Shown here in pieces: positions 42,318-50,793 of a DNA stretch of 64,000 nucleotides. The position numbers and the translations under genes are program-made. This stretch comes from [Clostridium] saccharolyticum WM1. Its GTDB lineage: Bacteria > Bacillota > Clostridia > Lachnospirales > Lachnospiraceae. Below the pieces are notes generated by a model. That model saw nothing but the letters and a program-made list of their open reading frames with translations. It was not told where the DNA came from and did no database searches. Numbering within the stretch: the stretch's first letter is position 1; each line of letters begins with the position of its first letter. The stretch spans positions 124,001 through 188,000 of the forward strand of contig NC_014376.1 of assembly GCF_000144625.1 (NCBI RefSeq), given 5' to 3'.

Positions 42318-43385
42318 TTATTTTTTGATCTGGGACTCGATCATATCAATGATGGTATCTATTGCATTGTATAATTCACTTTGTTCCATTTTTGAAATAA
42401 AGGTCTGCCGGTTGGCAAAGGTTTCAGTAATGGCCTTTAACAGGGAATCACCGGTTAAGTTTTCTTCTTCCAGAAGGTAGCTGAACCCCTGCTTGGCAAA
42501 GGATCTGGCATTTAAAATCTGATCGCCCCTGCTGGCGGCAGCGGAAAGAGGAATCAGGATATTGGGTTTTCTAAGTGCAAGAATTTCGCAGATAGAGTTG
42601 GCCCCGGCTCTTGATATCATAAGGTCAGCAGCTGCAAAAAGATGTTTTAAAGGGGCATCTACATATTCATATTGTACATATCCTTCCATTCCGGTCAGGC
42701 TTTCATCCAGATTGCCTTTTCCGCAGATATGTATCACCTGGTAATTTTTAAGGAGTTTCGGAAGAATGCCCCTTAAGGCGGTATTGACCGTTACGGAACC
42801 TAAACTCCCGCCGATGATCAGGATCACCGGCCGGCTTGAAGATAACCGGGCATAATTTAATCCTGTGGTCCGATCTCCTTTTAAAAGTTCTTTCCGTATA
42901 GGAGAGCCTGTGAGCACGGCCTTATCTTTGGGAAGATAAGGGAGGGTTTCCGGAAAATTGCAGCATACTTTTACTGCAGCCGGAATGCACAGCTTATTGG
43001 CAAGTCCCGGAGTCATGTCTGACTCGTGAATGATGACAGGTACTTTGCAGTGCTTTGCGGCCATCACCACGGGAACGGCTACAAAACCCCCTTTTGAAAA
43101 AACCACATCCGGCTTGTGATTTTTTATCAGCTTCATAGCTTCCCAATATCCCTTTAAAACCCGGAAGGGATCAGAGAAGTTCTTTAAGTCAAAATACCGG
43201 CGGAATTTACCGGAAGAGATACCGTCATATGGGATGCCAGCTCCCTCAATGAGCTTCCGCTCGATTCCCTGGTGAGATCCTATATAGTGAATATCGTAGT
43301 TTCGCTCTTTTAAAGAGGGAATTAATGCAAGGTTCGGGGTAACATGACCGGCAGTACCGCCGCCGGTTAAAATGATTTTTTTCAT
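42318..43385 (-). CDS. murG: UDP-GlcNAc:lipid I GlcNAc transferase
   Basis: MurG converts lipid I to lipid II at the inner face of the membrane. The 355-residue protein starts KKIILTGGGTAGHVTPNLAL (GGTAGH loop) and shows FSKGGFVAVPVVMAA, IIHESDMTPGLANK and the C-terminal donor site ISRAGANSICEILALRKPNILIPL. The ATG at 43385 follows GGGAGG, and the frame's earlier TTG at 43403 overlaps this site. It is isolated from other mur genes, whereas in many bacteria it lies in the dcw cluster. Confidence 0.95.
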   Translation of the reverse strand: MKKIILTGGGTAGHVTPNLALIPSLKERNYDIHYIGSHQGIERKLIEGAGIPYDGISSGKFRRYFDLKNFSDPFRVLKGYWEAMKLIKNHKPDVVFSKGGFVAVPVVMAAKHCKVPVIIHESDMTPGLANKLCIPAAVKVCCNFPETLPYLPKDKAVLTGSPIRKELLKGDRTTGLNYARLSSSRPVILIIGGSLGSVTVNTALRGILPKLLKNYQVIHICGKGNLDESLTGMEGYVQYEYVDAPLKHLFAAADLMISRAGANSICEILALRKPNILIPLSAAASRGDQILNARSFAKQGFSYLLEEENLTGDSLLKAITETFANRQTFISKMEQSELYNAIDTIIDMIESQIKK

Positions 43386-43497
43386 AAAAGCGTTGCCTCC
43401 CAAAATCGATATACTATTATAGTAAACGTTAGCGATAAAAAGTCAACCCCAAAGCTTGTGGGAACTTAAGGATAACTTGTATTTAAGAGGTGTATAC

Positions 43498-43986
43498 GTG
43501 GTGAAGGAGAGAAACCATGGAAAAAAAAATTCCATTTTAAAACGGATGAATGTTTATGATTCGTCACAGGAAAAATTAGAAGCCCATCTGCTTGATTATA
43601 TGCAAAAACACCCGGAATTAACACCGGAGCCCCCATCCCCTCCTCCCGGCGAATTCCAGAAGATCATGGCGGAACTTAACCGGAGGGGAGCAAAGACGGT
43701 GGTTAGAAAACAGTTAAAGGTATTGCGTTATGGCCATAGATTTGTGAATTCTCTGCAAAAACCCCTGCTCGTGGTGATGGTGGTTCTGATCATACTGGCG
43801 GCCTCCGCGATAGGAGCATCTGCAAAAAAGGCAAATGATTACCGAATGAGAGAGCAGAATGCAGGGAAGAGCAAAAGCGAGGTTCTCAGGGCTAACAAGC
43901 TGTCAAATGCATATGAAAAAATAAAACAACAACCTGGGATCAGCATTCAGATGATTAACGGTGTATCCCATGAATTGCATTTATGA
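43498..43986 (+). CDS. Single-pass membrane protein of unknown function
   Basis: I do not recognise this protein (about 162 residues from the GTG at 43498, which lies 5 bases after AAGAGGTG). A cytoplasmic N-terminal part of about 80 residues (SQEKLEAHLLDYMQKHPEL, a PPSPPPG linker, and an EFQKIMAELNRRG helix) is followed by one membrane segment (PLLVVMVVLIILAASAIGAS) and about 60 extracytoplasmic residues. This topology resembles anti-sigma factors, but no zinc-binding HxxxCxxC motif is present. An ATG at 43546 is a possible later start. A terminator follows. Confidence 0.6.
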   Translation: MVKERNHGKKNSILKRMNVYDSSQEKLEAHLLDYMQKHPELTPEPPSPPPGEFQKIMAELNRRGAKTVVRKQLKVLRYGHRFVNSLQKPLLVVMVVLIILAASAIGASAKKANDYRMREQNAGKSKSEVLRANKLSNAYEKIKQQPGISIQMINGVSHELHL

Positions 43987-44002
43987 ATCTGTAATGCACT
44001 GT

Positions 44003-44052
44003 GCCCGGCGGAAAAGAAAGATCTGGAATCTTGAATTTCGCCGGGTTCTTTG
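44003..44052 (+). terminator. Terminator after membrane protein gene
   Basis: CCCGGCG (44004-44010) and CGCCGGG (44039-44045), with inner complementary segments including AAGAT/ATCTT, then TTCTTT. Confidence 0.75.
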
Positions 44053-44091
44053 GGTATTTAACCAGGAGAAGGGCTGATCATGAAAAATCAT

Positions 44092-44451
44092 TTACGGGAG
44101 CAATGCCGTCTCCCATTCCTTTTTCTTAAATCCTGCCAGTACAAAATGATCACCAATGATCAGGGGGCGCCTGACCAGCATTCCATCGGAGGCCAGAAGG
44201 GTGATCTGCTCATCTTCACTCATGTCAGGCAAAAGGTTCTTTATATTTTTTTCTTTGTAAAGGATTCCGCTGGTGTTAAAAAAACGTTTTATTGGAAGGC
44301 TGCTTTTTTTGATCCAGGCGGCAAGCTCTTCTGCGGTTGGGTTTTCCTCCTTTATATTTCTGGAATCATAAGATATTTCATGGGCATCCAGCCACTTCTT
44401 TGCATTTTTGCAGGTACTGCAGGGAGGATATTGTAAAAATAAAATGCTCAT
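44092..44451 (-). CDS. ArsC/Spx-family thioredoxin-fold protein
   Basis: The 119-residue protein belongs to the ArsC/Spx/YffB family. The N-terminal YPPCSTCKNAKKWLD provides a CxxC redox pair, and the C-terminal RRPLIIGD is the conserved Arg-containing motif of the family. It is either a redox-type arsenate-reductase-like protein or an Spx-type regulator of unknown partner. No arsenic genes are near. It is monocistronic on the minus strand, with the ribosome site AAAGGAG upstream of the ATG. Confidence 0.85.
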   Translation of the reverse strand: MSILFLQYPPCSTCKNAKKWLDAHEISYDSRNIKEENPTAEELAAWIKKSSLPIKRFFNTSGILYKEKNIKNLLPDMSEDEQITLLASDGMLVRRPLIIGDHFVLAGFKKKEWETALLP

Positions 44452-44592
44452 AGTTTCGAATCTCCTTTCGGTTTTTCTTTTCCCCTTCTATTTTACCTTG
44501 AAACGCTTTGAATGAAAAGGAAAGAATTGGAATAAACTATAACAATCAAGTTTTTTAGGCGCATATCCACTTCTTTCATCAGGAGGTATCAT

Positions 44593-45120
44593 ATGAAATT
44601 CTTATTATTTCTGTCAGAGGCAGCGGTGCCGCTTATAATTTTTTATATGGTAGGTTTCGGAATATTGTCCAAGAGGCCGGTCTTTGATGATTTCATGGAC
44701 GGGGCGAAGGAAGGGATGAAAACAGTGGCAGGAATCATGCCAACTCTGATAGGGCTTATGACTGCAGTTGGGGTGCTTCGGGCTTCCGGTTTCCTGGATT
44801 TTCTGGCAAAATGTCTGACAAAGCCGGCTGCTCTTCTTTTTCTTCCCGCACCGGTGGTACCGGTAATTTTAATACGTCTGGTATCAAACTCAGCGGCAAC
44901 AGGACTTGTCCTTGATATTTTTAAAAGATATGGAACTGATTCCTATATCGGCATGCTGACTTCTGTGCTGATGAGCTGTACGGAAACCGTTTTTTACTGT
45001 CTGAGCATTTATTTTGGAACCGTAAAGATCAAGAAAACCCGGTATACCCTGGGCGGTGCTTTGGCTGCTACGGCGGCAGGAGTAGCTGCCAGCGTTATAT
45101 TATCCCGTTTTCTGGTATAA
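44593..45120 (+). CDS. spmB: Spore maturation protein B
   Basis: This 175-residue nucleoside-recognition (Gate) domain membrane protein matches SpmB: IIFYMVGFGILSKRPVFDDFMDGAKEG, MPTLIGLMTAVGVLRASG and RLVSNSAATGLVLDIFKRYG. SpmA and SpmB are needed for full spore core dehydration. In most spore formers spmA lies directly upstream of spmB; here the upstream neighbour is the ArsC-like gene on the other strand. A clear ribosome site CAGGAGG precedes the ATG. The promoter region is not obvious and may use a sporulation sigma factor. Confidence 0.9.
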   Translation: MKFLLFLSEAAVPLIIFYMVGFGILSKRPVFDDFMDGAKEGMKTVAGIMPTLIGLMTAVGVLRASGFLDFLAKCLTKPAALLFLPAPVVPVILIRLVSNSAATGLVLDIFKRYGTDSYIGMLTSVLMSCTETVFYCLSIYFGTVKIKKTRYTLGGALAATAAGVAASVILSRFLV

Positions 45121-45169
45121 AAGGTATTTTTTTGTTCTGATTTTAAGAATTTCATAAGAATTCAGGTGG

Positions 45170-45198
45170 TTGTCTTGGGATACATAATCATGTATAAT
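45170..45198 (+). promoter_or_regulatory. Promoter and operator of MarR gene
   Basis: TTGTCT (45170-45175), 17 bases and TATAAT (45193-45198). An inverted repeat TACAT/ATGTA with a 4-base centre (45181-45194) covers the spacer end and -10, a position suited to autorepression. Confidence 0.65.
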
Positions 45199-45238
45199 TA
45201 CGAAGAAGCTTTTATTGTCATATATGAAGGGGATAAAC

Positions 45239-45673
45239 GTGGATACTTACGGGACTCTTAACGAAGTTTTGGTAAGACTGTTTCGGGATATTATGGATAT
45301 AGAACAACAGGCTATCATTACCCAGGAATTTAGTAATTTAACGAATAATGATATGCATGTCATCGAGGCCATTGGCATTGGAGAGCCAAAGAATATGTCG
45401 GCAATAGCCAGGGAACTGTCCGTAACGGTGGGAACCCTGACCATAGCCATGAACAGTCTTGTGAAAAAGGGGTATGTGACCCGCCAGAGAGGAAAAGAGG
45501 ACCGGCGCGTTGTATATATCTCTCTTTCAGAAAAAGGGAAAGAAGCCTACGAGCACCATGCCAGATTTCATCAGGAGATGATAGCCGGCGTTGTTGCAGG
45601 CTTAAGTGAGAATGAGATAGAAGTTTTGATCAAAGCTCTGACCAAGCTGAATCAGTGGTTCCGGAGCCTTTAA
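45239..45673 (+). CDS. MarR-family transcriptional regulator
   Basis: The protein (144 residues from the GTG start) has the MarR winged helix: MSAIARELSVTVGTLTIAMNSLVKKGYV and the wing RQRGKEDRRVVYISLSEKG. GTG at 45239 follows AAGGGGATAAAC; upstream in-frame starts at 45215 and 45224 lack ribosome sites. It resembles the FabT-like MarR proteins that sit before fatty-acid genes in Firmicutes, but no such genes follow here. The next gene is a lipoprotein 27 bases downstream, so they may be co-transcribed. Confidence 0.88.
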   Translation: MDTYGTLNEVLVRLFRDIMDIEQQAIITQEFSNLTNNDMHVIEAIGIGEPKNMSAIARELSVTVGTLTIAMNSLVKKGYVTRQRGKEDRRVVYISLSEKGKEAYEHHARFHQEMIAGVVAGLSENEIEVLIKALTKLNQWFRSL

Positions 45674-45700
45674 CAGAATTTAAGGAGGCAATATGCAATT

Positions 45701-46237
45701 ATGAAAAAATTCATCGTGTTTTTAATGAGCGCAATGATGATGATGTCCCTGGCGGCATGTACACCAACACAGCCTAAGATGGAGACTACTGCACCTGATC
45801 CTCAGGTCATGGCTTCTACGGGAGGCGCCAGTGATAAAGTTCCAGATCCCAATGCAGAGCCTATGGAGATCATCTCCATATACAGCAAAAATGATGATGC
45901 AACCGGCCTGAATCAGGCGATGGATGCGGTATCTGAGCTGACAGCAGAAGCCATGGTGGACAAGCTGATCGAATATGGGGTATTAGAAGAGGGTACAAAG
46001 GTTCTGAAATTTGATAAAGGGGATGGAACCGCCACCCTAGATTTATCCAAGGTACCGGAAAAGAGTTCAGACGGAGATATCATCATGCTGACAGCCATTG
46101 GAAATACCTTTACTGAAAATTTTGAGCTTAACAAGTTAAAACTGCTTGTAAATGGAAAGAATTTTTCCGGCGGGCAGATCAAGCAGGGTGATAATGATTA
46201 CCTGGAATACGATAAAAATTATAAGAAATTGAAATAG
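45701..46237 (+). CDS. GerMN-domain lipoprotein
   Basis: The 178-residue protein starts with a signal peptide ending MSLAACTPT (lipobox Cys). A Pro/Thr-rich linker leads to a domain at about 50-150 (IISIYSKNDDATGLNQAM, AEAMVDKLIEYGVLEEGTKV, DLSKVP, then ITMLTA-like sequence IIMLTAIGNTFTENFEL and KLLVNGK), which fits the GerMN sporulation/germination domain. Such lipoproteins act at the outer face of the membrane, probably in peptidoglycan-associated complexes. It is downstream of the MarR gene and ends in a strong terminator. Confidence 0.78.
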   Translation: MKKFIVFLMSAMMMMSLAACTPTQPKMETTAPDPQVMASTGGASDKVPDPNAEPMEIISIYSKNDDATGLNQAMDAVSELTAEAMVDKLIEYGVLEEGTKVLKFDKGDGTATLDLSKVPEKSSDGDIIMLTAIGNTFTENFELNKLKLLVNGKNFSGGQIKQGDNDYLEYDKNYKKLK

Positions 46238-46247
46238 AATCTAAAGG

Positions 46248-46288
46248 AAAAGGCAGAAGCGGCAAATGACCGCTTCTGCCTTTTGGAT
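46248..46288. terminator. Strong bidirectional terminator
   Basis: A perfect 15-base stem AAAAGGCAGAAGCGG / CCGCTTCTGCCTTTT with a 7-base loop lies between two convergent genes. Confidence 0.9.
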
Positions 46289-48109
46289 CTAATGGCTTCT
46301 TAATTGTTTGGCCAGCCAGTTTCGAAACGCAGGCTGGATCACGGTAAATGGAGCAGGCCCCACATCAAGTAAAAAGGTATGGAAGTCCTTTAAGTTAAAA
46401 TCATCCTTTAAAATCTTTTTGGATGTATTCAGCATTTCCATAATTTCCATATATCCTACATAGTATTCCATGTAATTGGTTGGATTATCAATCAGGCTGG
46501 TATAAATGGAATCCACGATATCTGTTTTTTCTATATTGTAAAAAGTGCCCAGGTATTTGGCTGTCTGGTCTTTATCCCATCCCTCATAATTGATGCAGAT
46601 ATCCAAATATGCATAAAGACCCAGGGTAACGGCAGTATTATGGGCCAGAAGCTTTCCCAGCTCCGGATTCAGGCCGTTATCTAGGGTGTAGGAATAAAAC
46701 TCCACATAGGTGGCCCAACCTTCCGAATAGCTGGGGAAGGAGAGGAGGCTTCTTATATCGTTAGGCTTTCTGCTTAAGAAATAGACGTTCTGATACAAAT
46801 GCCCAGGATAGCCCTCGTGAGCCAGGGTGGTGAAAAGATCCTCGTTCTGAAATCGCGGATTTCCGTTGATGTAGATGACATTATCCTCATAACGATCCAG
46901 AGGAGGAACCAAATAAAAGGCAGGGCTTAAAGAAGATTCCAGGGAGCTGGGAACGTATTTTACCGTATAGCTGCAGTCTGGAAGCTCCGGGAAATCGTTA
47001 GATATAAGGGATTTTAAAGATTCCAGTATCTCCGCCGGCTTGGTATAATGGAAGGAATAATTGTCAAGGGCATTAAGTACCTCAGGATGCTCCTTTGTGA
47101 TCTGCCCAATGGCCTGTATATCGGAATTAAGCTGTTTTTCGATTGCCTTTGTCAGACTTCTTATGGAGCCATAAGAGGTTCCTGTGTTGGATTTAACCAG
47201 ATATTCAAAATATTCTTTTCCTTTCGGATACCAGCTTAAGCCTTTGTCATTGGTTCCGGTTCCCATCAGGGAAGTAATGCCGGTTGCAAGATTTTTATAG
47301 GCAGGAATAAAATGCTCTTCCAGGACTTTTAAATTCTTTTCCTTATAAGCAGCTTTTTCTTCCGGGGTTAGGTCCGTAAGGGCATCGATTCTGGTATTGA
47401 AGGTCTCTGCAAGAAAACTATGGTCAGGCTGGATCAGGTACGCTTCACAGGATTTTAATACATTGTCGGCGGAGGTGTCGGACATAAAAAGTCCGGCTTC
47501 CGATTTCTTCTTTTCAAACTCCATGATCTGCCCATAATAATCATCAATGGTAGAAAGGAGTGCAAGATAGTGATCCACATCATTGCGGGTGTAAAAGGCA
47601 TACTCTGAAAACAGGATGGGAAGCTGTGCCTGGATCCCGATGGTATTTGTTAAAGGCTGGGCGTAAAGCTCCAGACCATCGGAGCTTAATTCCGTGTCTA
47701 TGTAGGAACGGAGGATCTGCCATGTGAACCGCTGCTCGTCGGTCAACTGACGCTGGTTGAAGCCATCTAAATTCTTTTTTAACTCAAGAAGTTCTTTTGT
47801 TCCCTCTTTCATCTTCTCCATGGAATAATCCCCCAGGGTCAGGGGAACCGTGTCAAGTCCCCGGGAAGCCGGGTCAGCAATGCTGAAATGAAAACTGATC
47901 CCGGATTCGCTGATCTCTTTCCGAAACAGGTCGTTCGTCAGCTGATCAAACTTGTTTTGAGCGGACAGATTCTTGGCATGATACTGTTCATACTCGGCCC
48001 ATGACGGGGAGGCAGGCGGTTGTTTCATTGGAGCACAGGCGCAAAGCAGGGTAACTGAAAGGATGAGGGATAGAAAACGGCGGCCCTGTTTGAAAACTTT
48101 GTTTTTCAT
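46289..48109 (-). CDS. DUF885 metallopeptidase-like lipoprotein
   Basis: The 606-residue protein has an N-terminal signal ending LLCACAPM (lipobox) and belongs to DUF885. The conserved TTLAHEGYPGHLYQ (near 425-438) is an HExxxxH metal-binding motif characteristic of the family, with YSEGWATYVEFY further on providing another ligand. Other helical repeats flank it. It is presumably a surface-anchored zinc peptidase of unknown substrate. The length is normal for DUF885. A terminator shared with the GerMN gene lies at its end. Confidence 0.88.
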   Translation of the reverse strand: MKNKVFKQGRRFLSLILSVTLLCACAPMKQPPASPSWAEYEQYHAKNLSAQNKFDQLTNDLFRKEISESGISFHFSIADPASRGLDTVPLTLGDYSMEKMKEGTKELLELKKNLDGFNQRQLTDEQRFTWQILRSYIDTELSSDGLELYAQPLTNTIGIQAQLPILFSEYAFYTRNDVDHYLALLSTIDDYYGQIMEFEKKKSEAGLFMSDTSADNVLKSCEAYLIQPDHSFLAETFNTRIDALTDLTPEEKAAYKEKNLKVLEEHFIPAYKNLATGITSLMGTGTNDKGLSWYPKGKEYFEYLVKSNTGTSYGSIRSLTKAIEKQLNSDIQAIGQITKEHPEVLNALDNYSFHYTKPAEILESLKSLISNDFPELPDCSYTVKYVPSSLESSLSPAFYLVPPLDRYEDNVIYINGNPRFQNEDLFTTLAHEGYPGHLYQNVYFLSRKPNDIRSLLSFPSYSEGWATYVEFYSYTLDNGLNPELGKLLAHNTAVTLGLYAYLDICINYEGWDKDQTAKYLGTFYNIEKTDIVDSIYTSLIDNPTNYMEYYVGYMEIMEMLNTSKKILKDDFNLKDFHTFLLDVGPAPFTVIQPAFRNWLAKQLRSH

Positions 48110-48197
48110 ATTTAATTCCTCCGTGATTCGCTAGTATTATTTATATGATGATATTAAAAAAGTCATGACAAAAGCCCTGATGTGCAAACTTACCTGC

Positions 48198-48226
48198 TTG
48201 ACAAACCCTATGGAAACCATTACACT
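48198..48226 (+). promoter_or_regulatory. Promoter of metG T-box leader
   Basis: A perfect TTGACA (48198-48203), a 17-base spacer and TACACT (48221-48226). Initiation near 48233 precedes the leader. Confidence 0.75.
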
Positions 48227-48232
48227 AGGAAT

Positions 48233-48545
48233 ACCGATAATTGATATATGAGAATGCTGAGAAAAGAAGAGTAAGAAATCCACCTCATGTCCAGAGACTT
48301 CCGGAAGCTGAAAAGGAAGCATGAGCGTATTTCCCAACATGGCCTTGGAGCAGCGGGATTGAATGGCAAAGCGGTGCCTTTAAATTCCGACGGTCACACC
48401 CGTTATCGTGTCAGACTGCTAGGAGGAATCCGAAACCCAGGAAGGTTCCGGAAATCAACGCAGCCGGTAAGGTCCGTACTGCAAGGTGCGGATAAATTAA
48501 AGTGGTAACACGGGACAGTTCCCCGTCTTTAAATTTCCGAAAGGA
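48233..48545 (+). promoter_or_regulatory. T-box riboswitch of metG
   Basis: The leader carries the T-box hallmark TGGTAACACGGG (48503-48514) followed by a terminator stem ACGGG/CCCGT and a T-rich stretch. Stem I features include an early GAGAAAAGAAGAGTAA and the AGAGA motif (CCAGAGACTTCCGG). The specifier loop likely contains ATG at 48339-48341 (AACATGGCC), the Met codon, matching the downstream gene. Uncharged tRNA(Met) would stabilise the antiterminator and allow metG transcription. The exact specifier is inferred from spacing. Confidence 0.85.
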
Positions 48546-48626
48546 TATTTTTAGGCGGGTTTTTCTTTGCAGATAGGGAAGAAAGCCCTTTTGCTGCTCC
48601 CAGTAAATAAACAGGAGGAAACCAGA

Positions 48627-50606
48627 ATGTGTAAAGATTCTAACAAAAAACCATACTATATCACCACAGCTATTGCCTATGCATCAGGAAAACCCCATAT
48701 CGGCAACACCTATGAGGCTGTTTTGGCGGATGCCATTGCCCGTTATAAAAGGGCGGAAGGCTATGACGTGTTTTTTCAGACAGGAACCGACGAGCACGGA
48801 CAGAAGATTGAAGAAAAGGCAGAGGCAGCAGGAATCACCCCGAAGGAGTTTGTAGACAGGGCGGCCGGAGAAATCAGGAAGATCTGGGATCTGATGAACA
48901 CTTCTTATGATAAATTCATCCGCACCACAGACAAGGATCATGAAGAACAGGTCCAGAAGATCTTTAAAAAGCTTTATGAGCAGGATGATATTTATAAAGG
49001 CTATTACGAAGGCTTATACTGCACTCCCTGTGAATCCTTTTTCACCGAATCCCAGCTTGTAGACGGCAAGTGTCCGGACTGCGGGCGTGAAGTAAAGCCT
49101 GCAAAAGAAGAGGCTTATTTCTTCCGCATGAGCAAATATGCAGACCGTTTAATCAAGCATATCAATGAGAATCCGGATTTTATCCAGCCAGTATCCAGAA
49201 AAAATGAGATGATGAACAATTTCCTGCTTCCGGGTCTTCAGGACCTTTGTGTATCCAGGACTACGTTTCAATGGGGGATTCCCGTGTCCTTTGATCCCAG
49301 GCATGTCACCTATGTCTGGCTTGACGCACTGACCAACTATATCACCGGGATCGGGTACGATTGTGACGGACAAAGCAGGGAACAGTTTTCTAAGCTCTGG
49401 CCGGCAGACCTTCACCTGATCGGGAAGGATATTATCCGCTTCCATACCATTTACTGGCCGATTTTTCTTATGGCTCTTGATATTCCCCTGCCAAAGCAGG
49501 TATTCGGCCATCCCTGGCTTTTACAGGGAGACGGCAAGATGAGCAAATCCAAAGGAAATGTCCTTTATGCAGATACTCTGGTGGATTTCTTTGGTGTGGA
49601 TGCTGTCCGTTATTTTGTCCTTCATGAGATGCCGTTTGATAATGACGGAATCATCTCCTGGGAGCTTATGGTAGAACGCATGAACTCTGACCTTGCCAAC
49701 ATCCTCGGCAATCTGGTGAACCGCACCATTTCCATGTCAAACAAGTACTTTGAGGGCATTGTAAAGGACGGGAAAGCAGCGGAAGCCGTTGATGAGGATT
49801 TAAAGGCAGTGGTTCTGGAGGAAGTAAAAAAAGTCCAGGAAAAGATGGAGAAGCTCCGTGTAGCAGATGCCATGACATCCATTTTCAATATATTCCGAAG
49901 AAGCAACAAATATATTGATGAAACAACTCCATGGACTCTCGCCAAGGATGAAGCTTCCAAAGAGCGTCTGGAAACCGTCCTCTACAATCTGACAGAGGCC
50001 ATTGCCATAGGAGCCAGCCTTCTTGATTCCTTTATGCCGGATACCTCCAAAAAGATTCTCAGCCAGCTTAATACTTCTAAGAGAGAGCTGTCCCAGATGA
50101 ATGAATTCGGTCTGTATCCCTCTGGAAACAAGGTGACCGACAAGCCCGAAATCCTGTTTGCCCGTATGGATATGAAGGAAGTTATGGAGAAAGTAGAAGC
50201 CATGTTTGGGAATAAAAAGGAAGAGTCCGCCGGGTCTGCCAGGGAAGCTGCCACTGATGGGATCGATATTGAAGCAAAGGCTGAGATCGAATACGGGGAT
50301 TTTGCCAAGCTGCAGTTTCAGGTAGGCGAAATCATTGCCTGTGAGGCAGTTCCAAAGTCAAAGAAGCTTCTGTGCTCCCAGGTAAGGATCGGAAGCCAGG
50401 TAAAACAAATCGTCAGCGGAATTAAAGCCCACTACTCTCCCGAAGAAATGGTTGGCAAAAAGGTGATGGTTGTGGTAAACTTAAAACCAGCAAAACTGGC
50501 TGGAGTCATGTCTGAAGGTATGCTTCTCTGCGCAGAGGATGCAGAAGGCAATCTGTCCCTTATGGTACCCGAGAAATCCATGCCGTCAGGAGCCGAAATC
50601 TGCTGA
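48627..50606 (+). CDS. metG: Methionyl-tRNA synthetase
   Basis: The 659-residue class I synthetase carries the HIGN signature (in ASGKPHIGNTYEA), the zinc-knuckle region CTPCESFF...CPDCGREV and the KMSKSKGN loop. A C-terminal tRNA-binding OB-fold (about 555-659; AKLQFQVGEIIACEAVPKSKKL) marks the long dimeric form. The ATG at 48627 follows AGGAGGAAACCAG; the open frame extends to 48567 but overlaps the leader. It is controlled by the upstream T-box. A hairpin follows about 120 bases downstream. Confidence 0.96.
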   Translation: MCKDSNKKPYYITTAIAYASGKPHIGNTYEAVLADAIARYKRAEGYDVFFQTGTDEHGQKIEEKAEAAGITPKEFVDRAAGEIRKIWDLMNTSYDKFIRTTDKDHEEQVQKIFKKLYEQDDIYKGYYEGLYCTPCESFFTESQLVDGKCPDCGREVKPAKEEAYFFRMSKYADRLIKHINENPDFIQPVSRKNEMMNNFLLPGLQDLCVSRTTFQWGIPVSFDPRHVTYVWLDALTNYITGIGYDCDGQSREQFSKLWPADLHLIGKDIIRFHTIYWPIFLMALDIPLPKQVFGHPWLLQGDGKMSKSKGNVLYADTLVDFFGVDAVRYFVLHEMPFDNDGIISWELMVERMNSDLANILGNLVNRTISMSNKYFEGIVKDGKAAEAVDEDLKAVVLEEVKKVQEKMEKLRVADAMTSIFNIFRRSNKYIDETTPWTLAKDEASKERLETVLYNLTEAIAIGASLLDSFMPDTSKKILSQLNTSKRELSQMNEFGLYPSGNKVTDKPEILFARMDMKEVMEKVEAMFGNKKEESAGSAREAATDGIDIEAKAEIEYGDFAKLQFQVGEIIACEAVPKSKKLLCSQVRIGSQVKQIVSGIKAHYSPEEMVGKKVMVVVNLKPAKLAGVMSEGMLLCAEDAEGNLSLMVPEKSMPSGAEIC

Positions 50607-50723
50607 CAAAAGGAACCATCAGGAGACACCTGAATGAAAACAGTGAACGGCCGGGTTAATTTCTGCAGGCAAAGATCCAGGGGCAGGAGTGGTTTCGTTC
50701 CTGCATGTGATAAACGCTGCAAG

Positions 50724-50763
50724 AGTCAAATACCCCGTAGGAAGCTACGGGGTATTTGACTTC
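50724..50763 (+). terminator. Perfect 17-base hairpin, probable terminator
   Basis: AGTCAAATACCCCGTAG (50724-50740) and its exact complement (50745-50761) enclose a GAAG loop. The T content after the stem is low, so termination efficiency is uncertain. It lies between metG and the TraX-like gene. Confidence 0.6.
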
Positions 50764-50793
50764 AATGTACCTTTTATTAAGAAGGAGGGTTCT

